Below are positions 24,362 to 35,265 of a stretch of DNA of 64,000 nt, piece after piece. The stretch covers positions 3,224,001-3,288,000 of the forward strand of contig NC_088800.1 of assembly GCF_011386835.1 (NCBI RefSeq), given 5' to 3'. A program made the translations under genes and the position numbers. The notes under the pieces are model-generated. The model was not told the origin of the DNA, searched no databases, and saw only the letters and a program-made list of their open reading frames with translations. This DNA is from Chrysemys picta bellii (taxonomy: Eukaryota > Chordata > Testudines > Emydidae). Each line of letters starts with the position of its first letter. The stretch's first letter is position 1.

Positions 24362-25020
24362 AATCATAGAATCACAGGACTGGAAGGGATCTCAAGAGGT
24401 CATCTAGTTCAACCCCCTGCACTCATGGCAGGAATAAGTATTATCTAGACCATCCCTGACATCCAACCTGCTCTTAAAAATCTCCAATGACAGAGATTCC
24501 ACAACCTCCCTAGGCAATTTATCCCAGTGCTTAACTGCCCTGACAGGAAGTTTTTCCTAATGTCCAACCTAAACCTCCCTTGCTGCAATTTAAGCCCATT
24601 GCTTCTTGTCCTATCCTCGGCGGTTAAGGAGAACAATTTTTCTCCCTCCTCCTTGTAACAACCTTTTATGTACTTGAAAACTGTTATGTCCCCTCTCAGT
24701 CTTCTCTTCTCCAGACTAAACAAACCTAGGTTTTTCAATCTTCCCTCATAGGTCATGTTTTCTAGACCTTTAATCATTTTGGTTTCTCTTCTCTGGACTT
24801 TCTCCAATTTGTCCACACCTTTCCTGAAATGCGGTGCCCAGAACTGAACACAATACTCCAGTTGAGGCCTAAGCAGCATGGAGTAGAGCAAAAGAATTAC
24901 TTCTTGTGTTTTGCTTACAAAACTTCTGATAATACACCCCGGAATGATGTTCGCTTTTTTTGCAAGTGTTACACGGTTCGCTCACATTTAGCTTGTGATC
25001 CACTATGACCCCCAGACTCT
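24362..25020 (-). mobile_element. CR1 LINE 3' region with ORF2 remnant
   Basis: It starts with 'aatcatagaatcacaggact', the reversed CR1 terminus with octamer repeats, followed by 'tctcaagaggtcatctagtt'. The minus strand then encodes the ORF2 C-terminus (see next entry). It ends near 25020, where a different low-complexity repeat begins. 5'-truncated, as usual for CR1. Confidence 0.9.
24530..24891 (-). pseudogene. CR1 ORF2 C-terminal fragment (reverse transcriptase tail)
   Basis: The minus-strand translation contains [54 protein letters not shown] and [11 protein letters not shown] in that order. This is the conserved region after the RT domain at the end of CR1 ORF2 (endonuclease plus reverse transcriptase polyprotein). 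The frame breaks after RKNF, where the usual VKHW..LP.EVV tail should follow, and the endonuclease and RT catalytic parts are absent. It is a dead 5'-truncated copy. Confidence 0.9.
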
Positions 25021-26126
25021 GTGGTGGGGCTGAGGATGAGGGGCTTGGGGTACAGGAGGGTGCTCTGAGCTGGGAACATTCTGGTGTCAACATCAAGATA
25101 TCGTCCAAAAGAGATTACTAGCGCCTAAAAAACCCTCAGACATAGACCGTCCATGGGTGTTCTGTACTGCAATTAATGGACCAACGATGTGGCCCAATTG
25201 CATATGGACTAATTAGAAGACCGAATGCTTGCTGTGTTCCAATTGGTTAGAAGTGCCTGGGAAGAGACAAAGATGGTAACTAACTTTATTATAACTAACG
25301 TTCTAAATTTCTCCAGATTAGGCACAGGGGAGAGAACAGTGCAGAAGGGCAATGGGAGACGTGCTAACGAGAAAAGCGTGCTGGCGTCTGAGCTGATCAG
25401 ACTTGTTTTGCTCTGTCAACTGCTCAGTCAGCAAATCTCTGAACTCCAGCAAAGGCGAGTAAAAAACAAACAAAACACAACACACCCCCTGTTGTGGCTG
25501 AAGGAAAACAATACTTCCCCCAAACATGCGCACGGTATTAATAGCAACTAGGCAATAGTGATATTATACTTTGTAATCTAACTACTGAAATAGTTTGTGA
25601 AAATTGAAGAAAAAAAAAAAGAAGCTTACCCATGATCACAAATGCCTCTGTTCCTCGATAGTTTATATTATGCAGCTCATCACCATGGCATCCAACCACC
25701 CCACGGACACTAACAAATTTATCCTCAGAACACCCCTGCAAAGCAGGTATTGTTTACAAATGGAGAACAGAGGCATTGACAGATTAAGGCTCCAATTCAG
25801 GAAATCATCCCTGTTTAGCAAGATACTTAAGTTGTGTGGTAATGGGATTTAAACAGCAGGTGGCTAGGGCGGGTGGGTACTCAGCCCCTCCCAAATCTAC
25901 CCACCAGCTCACCACCTGCTAGGAGGAGGCTTCGAGGACCCTGGCACAGCAGCGCGAGCCAGTGAGCTGGAGCAGACAGCTGGGCCCAGGCTAGCACTTC
26001 TGGACAGAGCAGAGCTGGGGTGAGGTCAGGGCAGGCAGGCCAGGCTCGCTCTGAAACCCCCACAGGACAGGAGCCACTGCTGCCCTCCACCTATGTAATA
26101 GGAACTGACTTAAGCACACGTCCAAG
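25021..26126. other. Unassigned; short repeat scraps
   Basis: 25022-25085 is a G-rich block ('ctgaggatgaggggcttggg') that may be part of another dispersed repeat. 25725-25800 has CORE-SINE-like words ('ctgcaaagcaggtattgttt'). An A-run lies at 25609-25620. No gene recognised. Confidence 0.4.
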
Positions 26127-26569
26127 CAGAGCTGTCCCTAGGGTACGGCAAATCGGGACAACCGCTCCGGGCCCCGCGCTTCATAAGGAGGAGCCCCCAG
26201 CACCAACCTCCCGCTTCCCCCTGCGCCTCCTGCCCGCCGGCGGCCCCGCCAATCAGCACCTCCACCTCCCTCCCTCCCTTCCAGTGCCTACCACTGATCA
26301 GGCATCTGCAGGCGCTGGCGGGGAGGGGGAGGAGTGAGGGCGCAGTGCGCTCAGGGGAGGGGGCAGAACTGGCAGGGAAGAGGTGGGGTGGGATCTTGGA
26401 GGAAGGGGTGGGATGGGAGTGGGCAGAGCAGGGGTGGGAAGAGGCGGGGTGGCGGTGGGGCCTTGGGGGAAGGGGTAGAGTGGGGGTGGGGCCTGGGTGG
26501 AGCACCCCCGAGCAGATAGAAACTCAGGGCCTATGTCCTGGGCCCAGCACCCACCTAGGGACGGCCCTG
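26127..26569. mobile_element. GC-rich hAT-like MITE with 8-bp TSD
   Basis: The terminal inverted repeats are 'cagagctgtccctaggg' (left) and 'cctagggacggccctg' (right, whose reverse complement is CAGGGCCGTCCCTAGG), with two mismatches over 16 bp. Flanks are CGTCCAAG (26119-26126) and TGTCTAAG (26570-26577), an 8-bp duplication with two C/T differences. Termini of CAGGGCCG type and 8-bp duplications suggest a hAT (Tip100-like) origin. The interior, especially 26310-26500, is a long run of G-tracts on the plus strand. No transposase is encoded. Confidence 0.75.
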
Positions 26570-26579
26570 TGTCTAAGTG

Positions 26580-26720
26580 CCTTCCTGTATCAGTACCTAA
26601 GTGCCTTACCTAAGGTCTATGGGCAGAGGCAGGACTTGAACCCAAATCTCCTGAGACCTTGTCCAGCACCCCAACCTTCCTGGCCTGTTTATCACTGATA
26701 TGCTAGTTACCCAGATTCCT
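26580..26720 (-). repeat. CORE-SINE head fragment, reverse orientation
   Basis: 'gggcagaggcaggacttgaa' followed by 'cccaaatctcctgagacctt' and 'gtccagcacccc' is the reverse complement of the head half of a MIR-type SINE. Confidence 0.5.
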
Positions 26721-26726
26721 TTTTCT

Positions 26727-27295
26727 GGTCCTAAGAGAGCCAAGGTGGGTGAGGTGATATCTTTTATTGGACCAACTTCTGCTGGGGGCTGAGACAAGCA
26801 TTTGAGCTACATTGAGCTCTTCTGGTCTGGGAAAGGTACCGAGAGCAGCACAGCTACATACAAGGTGGAACAGATAGTTTAGCACAAGTAGTTAACACAT
26901 ATTTCAAGGGACCATTCAAGGTGAAGTGGCCAGTTAACACCCCTCCAGTCATAGGGGGGAAGCGAAGGGGAGAGGTCGGTAATGGGTCACAGCTCGTTGT
27001 AATGAGCCATCAATTCAGTGCCTCTGTTCAGTCCATGAGTTTTAGAGTCTAACAAAGTTATGAATTTAAGCTCCCAGGCTCATCTTTTGAAAGTGTTTGT
27101 GCAGGTTTCCTTTGAGGATGAGGACTGATGGGTCAGACACAGGGATCGCTCTGTGGCAAGTGGTCTCCTGCGGGCAGCTGGGTGTTTTTGTCATGTATTC
27201 TTTTCCTGCGTGAGGTCACTCGAGCGCGTAGGGATTGTCTGGTTACACCCACTTAGCTGCTTTTGGGGTATTTAGTGCAGTGCATGAGGTACAAA
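26727..27295 (-). mobile_element. Penelope-like element, family 2, 3' part
   Basis: Read on the minus strand, this about 570-bp element has the end of a GIY-YIG endonuclease reading frame (27087-27252), a noncoding stretch, then a degraded hammerhead-like block (26781-26835) and the tail 'ttggtccaataaaagatatc'. The same tail occurs at 58735-58750. The GIY-YIG remnant is the main reason for the Penelope assignment. The hammerhead-like block has lost the CUGA core (it reads 'ccagaagagctcaatgtagc'). Confidence 0.75.
27087..27252 (-). pseudogene. GIY-YIG endonuclease remnant of a Penelope-like element
   Basis: The minus strand from 27252 reads VGVTRQSLRARV, resembling the GIY-YIG signature YVGeT.qsLr.R. 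After a frame change, 27128-27087 reads SVLILKGNLHKHFQ, resembling the distal part of the same domain in vertebrate PLEs. Frameshifts and an in-frame stop separate the two blocks, and the expected His after the Arg is not kept. It cannot encode a working nuclease. Confidence 0.6.
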
Positions 27296-28793
27296 CCTGT
27301 GGGCTCACGGGGCCCGATCCTGCTGCTGTTTAACTCAAGGGCCACTGGCTTCAGCGGGAGCCGGCAGGCTCAGCACAGAGCTGTTATTTACCTTGCCATT
27401 CATCTGCCTTATTTAATGAGAGACATTAAACAACAGCTACATGAGCTTTTGATCAAACCAACCTCCACTGAAATCACACAATATTTCTGTGTTTGATTGA
27501 TGCCCTTTTCATGTTAAATATGCTACAGTAAACGTAGTGTCCTAGGCGGAAGCACAACATTGACACAGGTTGTTTGTTCAAGGGGTCCACCTACTGGGTA
27601 AACGTCGGTAAGCCAAACAATCCTGTTTATTCTACGCCCACATCAAACAAGCCCCAATACCTGACTCCCCACTGAGGTAGCAGTACCGGCCAAAGGATCA
27701 GCTACACGCGTGGGCAGAAGAAATCCGCTTTCCCAAGAAAGTTAGAAAAAGGTGGTGCAAGAAGAAGAAAAAGGTGGTTCCAAAAAGACTTTGGTCTCTC
27801 TGGTGCTGGTCGTGACGTGCATCATACACTTGGCCCAGCTCAGAGCCAAAACTGATTGGACGCAAGAGATTAAACAGGAAATGCCCCTTCTACCACTTCA
27901 GCCTGGAATGCAGTGCCCAGAGCTCTCCGCTCTCGCTTGGTGCGAGACTGAAAACACCGACAGGAGCCAGACCCCAGGCAAAGGCAACGGTCTGTGTGGC
28001 GACTAATTTCGTTCCCAGCCAACAGGCTGTCTGCGTCCTTGGCCCTTAGGCGGGTGAGCAGCAGTAGAATCCCGTACGTGCCCCTGGCATGGACCATGGG
28101 GGTGGGGAGGCTGCAAAACACCACAGAACAGCGGCTCACCACCTTCCTTGGGCAACCCTGCCAAATGCACGTAGGGAGCAGGTGGCTTCGGCATGCTGCT
28201 CTGCACTGCCTTCCCGTTGGTTTCCAGCAGAAGAGCAGGATGCTGGTTTTGACACGTGGGGCCCTATTTGAAGGGGTCCCCCCTGTCACCAGGAGATACC
28301 GGGATGGGGGCAGACAGCAAAGGAACTTGAGCTCACAGCCACGAGGTTCCAAGACCTTCGGCTTGGGAAGTCCATTCCCACCTTGGCCTGCCAGAGTCTG
28401 GGCTCTGAGACTGTCGGGACAGACTGCAAGTCCCCTGCTTTTCTCCAGTCCAGGGCATACCTTGGGGCTGCAGAGAGATGAGGGCAGGGACTTGGCGTTG
28501 GGGCTGAGGTCTTTGCACCCTCAAAACTCATTTATCCCACGAGGCTTTTTGGCAGCAAGTTCCTGGTTTTATCGCTTAGGGCGCCCCCACGCTGGGCTCA
28601 TCACTAAAGAAGCAGAGACTCAGTCCCCATTTTATACCCAACAGAACGAGCAAGGCGAGGAACAGCAGCGAGGAGAGGCAACATGCAGGGGAAGGGCTAC
28701 ATTAATCGAACCGCTCGGCTATTCAGTCCAAGTGTGTACACTGGCCCCGCTGATTTCTGGGAGGGCAAGGTATACATTTGAATAGAGTATCAG
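27296..28793. other. Unassigned; contains the longest open frame
   Basis: Apart from the frame at 27994-28785 I see nothing assignable. 27725-27785 is purine-rich (GAAGAAGAAAAAGG type). Confidence 0.4.
27994..28785 (+). other. Longest open frame (263 codons), function unknown
   Basis: The frame is open for 792 nt but its first codon is GTG. The first in-frame ATG is at 28096 (MGVGRLQNTTEQR...), leaving about 229 codons. The local sequence is GC-rich, which lowers stop frequency, and the opposite strand is also open (27870-28352). The translation is rich in R, G, S and L, with no domain, signal peptide or membrane segment that I recognise. It is most likely a chance frame, though a lineage-specific exon cannot be excluded. 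Confidence 0.12.
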
Positions 28794-28794
28794 C

Positions 28795-28860
28795 TTTTTG
28801 TTCTGTGTCTGCACAGCGCCTGGCACAAGGGGGTCGCAGTAACACAACTAATAAATAACA
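28795..28860 (+). repeat. CORE-SINE 3' tail fragment, forward
   Basis: 'tctgcacagcgcctggcaca' followed by 'agggggtcgcagta' and 'aactaataaataacaag' matches the tail of the SINE at 36906-37165. Confidence 0.6.
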
Positions 28861-30350
28861 AGAAAGATGAAAAGAGAGAAGTTAGGGATTGTTATTGGGT
28901 CACTGTGGGCATCACAGATAAGGTGAGTTTTCAGGGGGCAATTACACGAGGAAGAAGTAGTAAAGGCGTGCCAATGGGGTAGGGAAACCCTAACTCTAGT
29001 GTGCATGCAGGGGCTAGACCTTTTCAAGGGCATGTGAAGGTGTGCGCACACTGAAAATGCAAGTGTCTGTATAAGCCCATGCACAAATAGAGACTGGATG
29101 CTGAAACATTACCCCATGAATTGGACAATGTGTTTCCGGGTCTGCTTGGCTATAAATACTTCTTGTGGTATTCTGGGCCAGGCTATAACACACCCAGGGA
29201 AAGAGACAGCCCAGACCATCCAACAGCTTGTCTCTCCTTGTGCAGGTAGAGCTCACCTGGTTACAATGTCTCCCCTTTCTTTTCTATCAAGACAGTGTTT
29301 TCTAAAAGGCACATGATAATTTACAATAAAGACATTGGAACAGTGACATTTACTGCAGACCTTGTCCTCATTAAAACAGCCTCATTGCCTCATTAATTCC
29401 ATTTTTCAGAAATTATGTTCATTTTTATGCACTGTGTTAGCGCCTCATGCATTTCACATGCTGCTGTTCCACATTTCAGGAATACGTCTCAAAGATGTTT
29501 CCAGATCAGCAATCCCGGTGCCCTAGAAGCAAAATAATTACTTTTGCCATTGCTGGTTCCTGTTAACCCACTCAAGATAAATAAAGGTAATGCAACTACA
29601 TTTGTCATGTGAACATAATTATCCCAAATGGCATTAGCTGAGGCTAGAATTGTACAGTAAATGTGCTTCATGCTATCAGGACTCACAGAGCGGAATTTAG
29701 TAGCAGGCAGTTTTGTATTTCAAAAGCTCCATAGAAGCACAGTACCTAAATTACAGGGCAAGAGTACTACATGTGGCATGGGTGTACCATTATAGACACC
29801 CACCAACCTGTGTGTAACTCGAAAACACCTGCACCATCTGCACACAACAACTGTTGTCAGAACAGAGATTTGACACAACAAATAATGCAACAAGTCAAAG
29901 ATTCAGTGGCTGTGGAAAATTACAACAAACACACACACACCAATTTTCTGTTTAACTACATCACGGGATATTAAACTGTAGGGCCAAATTCAATGTGGCA
30001 GTGCTGGAGAAACCTACTGCCTACTTGCGTTTATGGCTTGTGACGGAGGAGACAAACTTTAGTCCAGTGATGGTTGAATCTAGGAGGTTTGTGTGGTTAC
30101 CTAGCCAAGCCTTCTGCCATCTCCCTTTCCATCCATCGTCCCTTTTCCTACCTCTTATCTTTCCCTGACTGCCTCTCAGTCCAACCATATCCTATTGCTT
30201 GTGCTCCCAAGCCCCCATCCTACCTATCTGAGGGTTTCCTACCTCTGCCCATCATTGTGGTATCTGAGCACCTTACACATAGCTGATTGATGATTAGCAA
30301 CAGTGAAGTCTCTGGTGGCCTTCATGGAGAATTTCTAGCTCTCCTACCTT
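28861..30350. other. Unassigned; possible conserved noncoding block at 29320-29700
   Basis: 29320-29700 is AT-rich, complex and repeat-free to my eye, with words such as 'cctcattaattcc' and 'aaaataattactt'. It could be conserved noncoding DNA. A short (CA)n lies at 29929-29940. No gene recognised. Confidence 0.35.
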
Positions 30351-30479
30351 TTGGGGTTCACAAACTCTGCTTAGGGTAAGGTTATTTCTGTTGGATTCAT
30401 TTGTTTGTTATTTTGAGGGTACTGTTTGTTTTTAGGGTTTGTTTGCTTTTTCGTGTAAGGTGGAAAAGGGGAGTGGTTC

Positions 30480-30920
30480 TTCTGATGGAAAGGCTTTTTG
30501 CCGCATTTCCTTAAGACAGACTCTGCTCTCCTGTAGAAGATTGTTCCACAGCCAGATCCCTCGACAGAGAATGCTTTGTCCCCAGCCCTCACACGCTTTG
30601 TGATCTGCATTGTCCCAGACAGGAGCACAGCTGACAAGGGGCTTCATAGATCAAAACTTGGTCTTTAATGTAGCGGGGGCTTGATCCATTAATTGCCTTG
30701 AAGCTTTGGAGCAAAGCCTTAAACTGGCCACAGAACCTATGTTGGAGCCAATGGAGGGAGATAAGCACATCCTAGGCCAGAGAGGAGGGGGGCAGCCACA
30801 TTGTGTATCGGCTGGAGCCTGTGCATTGCCTTCATATGTAGCTTCAAATACGGTGAACTGCAGTTGTCCCGCGTGGAGGGGACAAATGCAGGGACCTCCA
30901 AACTCACCTGCCACCAACAG
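30480..30920. repeat. Possible old dispersed repeat, class unknown
   Basis: The segment has words ('gattgttccacagccagatc', 'tttgtccccagccctcacac', 'gcagccacattgtgtat') that I associate with an old LINE-like reptile repeat, but I cannot place it. Neither strand encodes a recognisable reverse transcriptase. Confidence 0.25.
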
Positions 30921-30929
30921 CAGCAAGCC

Positions 30930-31066
30930 TAGGGTGACCAGATGTCCCAATTTTATAGGGACAGTCCCGATTTTGGGGTCTTTGTCTTATATAGGCTCCT
31001 ATTACCACCACCACCCCCCACCTCCCCTCCATCCTGATTTTTCACATTTGCGGTCTGGTCACCCTA
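30930..31066. mobile_element. Small MITE (137 bp) with TAGGGTGACCAGA ends
   Basis: The left end is 'tagggtgaccaga' and the right end 'tctggtcacccta', giving perfect 12- to 13-bp terminal inverted repeats. It is flanked by AGCAAGCC (30922-30929) and AGCGAGCC (31067-31074), an 8-bp duplication with one mismatch, which suggests hAT. The interior 'tcccgattttggggtctttg' and an 'accaccaccacccccc' run are noncoding. Confidence 0.85.
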
Positions 31067-31345
31067 AGCGAGCCCCACCGCAGCATTGCAGCTGCAAGCT
31101 TTAAGGCAGGACCGTGGTTTTCCAGCCGGTACCTGCCATGAGGCGACTTGCTCAGCAGCAACTCCAGGAGGCACCAGACGCAGAGCAAGCGCAGTGCTTC
31201 TGGGATTGCTGGCCATGAGTGGCCTCATTCCAGTCCCTGACCAGAGCAACAGGCAGTCCAGCTTCCCAGCCCAGCCCAATTTACTCCGGAGGGCCAAGGG
31301 CCACTGTCAGCACCGGCCAAGGACAGTCTTCATGCCAAGGGGGTG

Positions 31346-31545
31346 AAGGAAGGATAGTCTAGTGGGTCGGGCATTACTGGGCTGCAGGCGCCCTGGGTTC
31401 AATTCCTTGCTCTACCTGAGACTTCCTGCCTCAGTTTCCGCACTTGTAAAATGGGGATAATAAATATTTCTCTACCCCGGAGATCTGCTGTAAGACTAAA
31501 AAGACGCTACAATGAGAGGGTGGGGCAGAGAAGTACCTCGAGGGC
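31346..31545 (+). repeat. CORE-SINE (MIR-type), forward, with internal deletion
   Basis: Head 'gatagtctagtgggtcgggc', 'ccctgggttcaattccttgc' (B-box region), then 'tgcctcagtttccgcacttg' and 'taaaatggggataataaata'. The segment between head and core (the TGACCTTGGGCAAGTCAC part) is missing. Confidence 0.8.
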
Positions 31546-32628
31546 AGGACTAGGCCTGGTACTCTTGTCCATGGCTAGCCATAGTTCAGACCTGTGGGGA
31601 CCCCCTGGGGCCCAGGTGGCCTGCAGCATTTCCCCCATCTCCTACAGCAGCCAGTCTGCAGCCTGATTTACACCATCAGCAGCTCGGCTTCTGCACCTTT
31701 TGTTCTGCCTCCTGTAGGACGCGTGCACTTGGGGGGAGGGCCTTCCTTGGTACCGTCAAAGAAAGGGGTCTCTTCTCCCTCCCACTCCTGCTTTGCTGAT
31801 GTCAGAAAAGCTGCAGCATTCTCCCTCAGCCCCGCTTCTCCAGGGTGGAACGCGGCCCGTGGCGGTTCACCGCCAGCACTGAGCCACCTGACACAGCAGC
31901 AGCAGCACTGCAGACTGTGCAGAAAGCAGGCTTTGCTGGCACCCCCACGTGGTGGCTTCGTTTTTCTTGCAGGCAAAAGTGCCACCCTTCCCCCTCAACT
32001 TCCCGGCTTTCAGAGGGTGGGCAGCTGATGACCTGGGGCAACTTAACTCATAGCAAGCAGAAGTCACCCCCCAATTTTTTCAGCTGAGCTCCCCGCTTGG
32101 CTGCATGGATGCACTGCATTTGACTTTGCAAACTGACAAGGACCTTCACTGCAAAGTTCCTGGAAATTGCTCCCGCCAAATCAGCGGCAACGAAACCAGC
32201 AAGAAGGCAAGGACTGTGGCTTTCAGAAAGCTCCCAGCCCCTTTATTTATTTTGCAAGACAGGCTGCGCTGGGATCCATGTCCTCGCCCCCCATTTAGTC
32301 CCCGCCCGCTCACTCTGGACTCCTCAAACAGCCTGCACGGCAGTGAGAATCCTTGCAGCCAGTGATGGCTGGATACACACCCCTGACTGAGCTTGTCACC
32401 TGTCCCTGCTTCCTCCGCCTCCTCCCCACCCTTCCACACAGCCTTGACGCTGCAGTGCAAGAGACTTCTTCTCTGCATCTCCCTCCATCTGGCACAGCCT
32501 CCCTGCATTCTCCCCGCCTCAGTGACTCTCCACCTTGCTTCCAGTCTCAGCCCAAAACACTGTATATATTTTCTCCCTGGCCTATCCTCCTCACTTCTCT
32601 CTGCCTTTGGAATGAATTATTTAACGCT
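31546..32628. other. Unassigned, moderately GC-rich
   Basis: No gene recognised. Several overlapping frames on both strands (31594-32508) reflect GC content rather than coding. A CAG run lies at 31898-31909. Confidence 0.4.
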
Positions 32629-32702
32629 CTAACTGTATTATTTAGCTCTGCGAAGCATCCTGAGATGGGGTTTGCATGAAAGATGCTACACAAACTACAG
32701 TC
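32629..32702 (+). repeat. CORE-SINE tail fragment, forward
   Basis: 'gcgaagcatcctgagatggg' followed by 'gcatgaaagatgctacaca' matches the MIR-type tail 'aaagcgctttgagat...gatgaaaggcgctata'. Confidence 0.45.
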
Positions 32703-34920
32703 ATAATGTACTGTATCCTCCAGAGTCCAGCGGTGTCACTTCAGTCATCAGCTGGGAAGGGGGAAGGGGCCGGGGGAAGGCTCTTGAGATGAGAAATGTA
32801 CTTTGAGCACATTGTCACTTCAAGGCTCCCAACTCAGGGAAGGAGGCCAGGACCAGAGAGCCCTTACTGCTGTCACCAGACCCAGCGAGCCTGGCTTCCC
32901 ATTTATATTTAACAACATCTCATGTTAAGAAACAAGCCACAAATCAAGACGGGTGACATCACCATCACCACCCTTTTTAACAGGCAACTTGGATGCATAC
33001 ATTGAGATACACAATGTTAATGAAGGAACAGTTTATAGGGTTTTGTTCCCAGGGCTTCTCAAAGTGGCAGTGGGCCATAGCCAGCTTGTTATAAATAGGC
33101 ATGTGTCATTTAGAAGGTCACGCAATGAACCGTGAAAACTGCCAGAAACTTAACAAGAAAGAGTAAAATGCAAATGAAATAAGAACCGAAGATGCACTCA
33201 CACATGCACAGGCAGCCGCTTTCAGCATTGCAGAGAAGGATCCTTGGGGGCAGAGAAGTGCAGCCAGAGGAACAAATAAAGGTCTGCAGGGAGACAATGA
33301 TAAAACACAGAATTGCTCCTCAAAAGGAGTCACTTTTTAATGTGTAACTAAACATGGTTTATCGCTTCAATGCCCGCCTAGGATTCCCACACTCAAAGGT
33401 GTATGGTGAGGGTCACTGGATGGCAAGTACCTCCAGTAGCCATCTCACGCTTCCAGAATCAGCATTGTTACCCAAGGTTAGCGAGGCCAATGGGGCGTCG
33501 GTGCCTGCCGCGCTGGCAGGGTACATCAGCACTTTTGAGGAAACAAAAGTGAATTAAAAAAAAAAAAGCCAACTCCTTTATCCCAAACATAAACATTCAC
33601 CGCCTGGAAGAAACCCACTCCCCCCCCCCTTTCGAAGTGCCCTGTTCAGCAGCAGAGCACACAAATACTCATAGCTACGCAAATAGCAACTCTTTATTTG
33701 CTTTGTTTGCTCAGCTAATATTGACTTTCCAGCCTAACACTGCTGCTATTGAGTTTGGCTATTCACAATAATGTTTGACTAGCATTAGAACAGCACGGCG
33801 ATAACAGCATGCGCAACAGGAAAAGCAATCCATCACCCCTGCGTGGGAGAGTGACAGAAAAAACCCGTCTGCTTATTCAGTCAAGTACAACTGGTGAATA
33901 TAATGCTCCCAGTGACACTCCTGGCTAGTTCAAACAATCCAAGGTTATAGTGTTATTGTGTATTCATGCAAAGCAAACACTCGGAGATGGAGAAACAAAA
34001 AGGTTACATTTCAGCTTGTCATTTCTGGGTGGGGCCTAGAAATTGCTTTGTTTCTGGCAACATTATCCAGAGAGAATCCAAACTAAACCGCATATGCACC
34101 ATCTCAGTGCCTCAGCCTACTTGGAAGGAGAACCGTGTCAGTCCTGTAGAATGGAAACCAAGAGGAGTGGCATTGCGCACACTGGCCCAACGCTATAAGC
34201 CAGACCTTTAGAACTGGGATGGAAGAGGTTAGCAATGGCTGAAAGCCTACTAGTATGTCTTCTCTCAGAGACATGGAAAGCAAACAAAGCTATGCCTGGA
34301 GGAGACTCAGTAGTCACAGAGCTATGGAGTCAGTGGTAGCAGGCTAAACATGCCCTTTGCACAGCATTAGTGGTCAGTATTGGTAAAAATCTGATTTCAA
34401 TGTATACTGGAATTTTTACAGGGCTTCCTATTAGTGAGATGCAAACACGAAAGGATCCCAAACTGCAGTTAATCAGATCAGTGTTTCTCTAGCTATAATA
34501 TCAAGCATCAAGGCTACCGCCATGTATTCATAAGAAAACATATTAGCTGAAGTTTCACTATACAATGTTCTCTCTTCCTTAGGTAACTGTTCTTAATTTA
34601 GTCCTCAGATCAGAACTGACTTTATAGACACATTTTGTTTCACATCCAGATTGCACAACTGGACTGATTGCTTTGTTTACCACCCACCTGTACCCAGTAA
34701 CTTACACAATATGTCTATACACAGCAGAGTTCCACAAATGCAAAGAGCAATCATTTCCTATCCTGCATCTGCAATAATCTCCTGTCTTCCTGTTCAAACA
34801 ATAAATCAGACACGACAAGCAGAGATACAACTCCTCGAGTTTTTGTTAGTGCTCCCATTCTGTAAGACTGCAAAGCACATTAAGTAGCGCTGAGGAATTT
34901 CCATCCCACAAGAAATCCCA
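32703..34920. other. Unassigned sequence
   Basis: No gene or repeat recognised. An A-run lies at 33556-33568 and a C-run at 33621-33630. Confidence 0.45.
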
Positions 34921-35115
34921 ACCTTTGTTTTCATCCCAAATCAGGATCAAAAGTTGAAATTTCAAAATTGTTCAGAAATTCCTAAAATGTTTGATTTGGA
35001 AATGTGAAAGCGTTTCATTTAGACATTTTCAATTGAAATGAAATATTTCAATGTTCCCCCAATTCAGACAAAATTATTCATTTTGGTTTATTGATCTGAC
35101 CAGAAACTCTTCACT
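34921..35115. repeat. A/T-run dispersed repeat
   Basis: Alternating AAATTTC/GAAAT words ('agttgaaatttcaaaattg', 'tttcaattgaaatgaaatat') give strong self-complementarity. Same general type as 54640-55040. It ends at the ACTACA-motif palindrome. Confidence 0.4.
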
Positions 35116-35154
35116 TCCAGACAGTTCAATAATAAATTAAATTGCATTTTCCTC

Positions 35155-35265
35155 TAGTGGTGCATTGCCCTATGGGATTTGTAGTTCAGGAGTCTGAGGC
35201 CCCCATTCTCCCTTATGAACTAGGCTCCCAGATCAGACTACATTTCCCATAATACACCTTGCAGC
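35155..35265. promoter_or_regulatory. Inverted pair of ACTACA..TCCC (ZNF143/STAF-like) motifs
   Basis: The left motif is 'gggatttgtagttc' (35174-35187) and the right motif 'gactacatttccc' followed by 'ataatacacc' (35236-35258). They are inverted copies of the ACTACAATTCCCA.AATGC motif bound by ZNF143/STAF, about 48 bp apart, and the surrounding arms ('tggtgcattgccctat' versus 'ataatacacctt') also pair. The unit may be part of a dispersed repeat that carries this motif. No transcription start is visible nearby. Confidence 0.5.

Noticed and set aside
26127..26569. CpG-island promoter
   Set aside because: Inverted ends and an 8-bp duplication show a transposon, and the G-richness comes from its G-tract interior.
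31594..32508. GC-rich coding exon
   Set aside because: Frames are open on both strands, with proline/serine-rich translations and no recognisable domain or splice pattern.
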